A stretch of 14,210 nt of DNA from Ahrensia sp. (GTDB lineage: Bacteria > Pseudomonadota > Alphaproteobacteria > Rhizobiales > Rhizobiaceae). The notes beneath the pieces are model-generated. The model was not told the origin of the DNA. It saw nothing but the letters and a program-made list of their open reading frames with translations, and made no database searches. The DNA is taken from contig QILU01000149.1 of NCBI GenBank assembly GCA_003233475.1, positions 1-14,210 on the forward strand. The letters run 5' to 3'. Every line of letters starts with the position of its first letter. The stretch's first letter is position 1. Of this stretch, positions 13,976 to 14,210 are shown piece after piece. Both the position numbers and the translations under genes were made by a program.

Positions 13976-14173
13976 TTAATGAGTGCCGCCAGCTGTTGCA
14001 AACAGATTGACCAGCCTTACCAACACCAATACATGTTTGGAAACGGCGGTCAGGGATATATCGAAGGGTTCGACCAGTTGTGACAGCGGCTGCTCACCAT
14101 AGTACAATTCGGCAAGAAGTGCCCGGCGTGTTTCGTCGCCTAACGCAAATTTGGTGTTGGTAATCACGAACAT
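13976..14173 (-). pseudogene. Truncated ArsR-type transcriptional regulator
   Basis: The 65-residue frame contains the ArsR winged-helix core: FALGDETRRALLAELYYGEQ, then PLSQLVEPFDISLTAVSKHV, where the recognition helix lies. It then goes out of character at LVLVRLVNLFATAGGTH and stops. Intact relatives run to about 100-115 residues and continue after SKHLxVL with an EKAGLV-type wing, which is missing. In a neighbouring frame the same bases give VGKAG, so a small deletion or frameshift at about 14020-14030 is likely. The N-terminus is also short, and bases just upstream in another frame spell LNNV, as in the usual start of such regulators. No ribosome-binding site is visible. It may still express a DNA-binding fragment; I treat it as broken. 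The remaining 37 bp to the window end hold nothing I can identify. Confidence 0.6.
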
Positions 14174-14210
14174 TATTCAAATTGGCTGCAAGCGCAAATC
14201 AAACAGGACA

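Overview
The window looks like chromosomal DNA of an alphaproteobacterium, most likely of the Hyphomicrobiales (Rhizobiales). The evidence is a TsaE fused to an AmgK-like sugar kinase, followed by a MurU-like nucleotidyltransferase and an alphaproteobacterial-type AddB. It also holds a DivL-type histidine kinase with Tyr in the phosphoacceptor position, a CtrA-type TTAA-N7-TTAAC box, an Omp25/31-like barrel, and an intergenic multi-hairpin repeat resembling those dispersed in rhizobial genomes. These are family arguments made by eye; no database search was run.

Positions 1-9581 are a core-genome block, entirely on the minus strand. Read in the direction of transcription it runs rpmH, rnpA, yidC, ahcY, divL, tsaE-amgK fusion, murU, addB (cut by the window edge). 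A strong sigma70-like promoter (TTGACT-17-TATACA) lies about 140 nt upstream of rpmH. A clear intrinsic terminator follows ahcY, so divL probably starts its own unit. divL, tsaE-amgK, murU and addB are tightly packed: a 12-nt gap after divL, then GTGA and ATGA overlaps, which suggests translational coupling. This unit combines cell-cycle signalling (DivL), tRNA t6A synthesis (TsaE), recycling of cell-wall MurNAc (AmgK plus MurU) and recombination repair (AddB).

Positions 9957-14210 are an accessory-like segment. It has a plus-strand MFS transporter, then minus-strand genes for a 72-aa conserved-looking protein, an outer-membrane beta-barrel with its own promoter, a GNAT acetyltransferase, a DUF899 thioredoxin-like protein, and a truncated ArsR-type regulator at the window end. 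Between the barrel gene and the GNAT gene is about 520 bp without an intact gene. It holds the barrel promoter, a composite palindromic repeat, and what looks like a frameshifted small membrane-protein gene on the plus strand.

I found no rRNA, tRNA, CRISPR, insertion sequence or prophage. The most interesting points are the Tyr-for-His DivL with a perfect CtrA box in its upstream region, the palindromic element at 12401-12514, the apparent decay of two small genes, and an inverted repeat around the putative -10 of the 72-aa gene.
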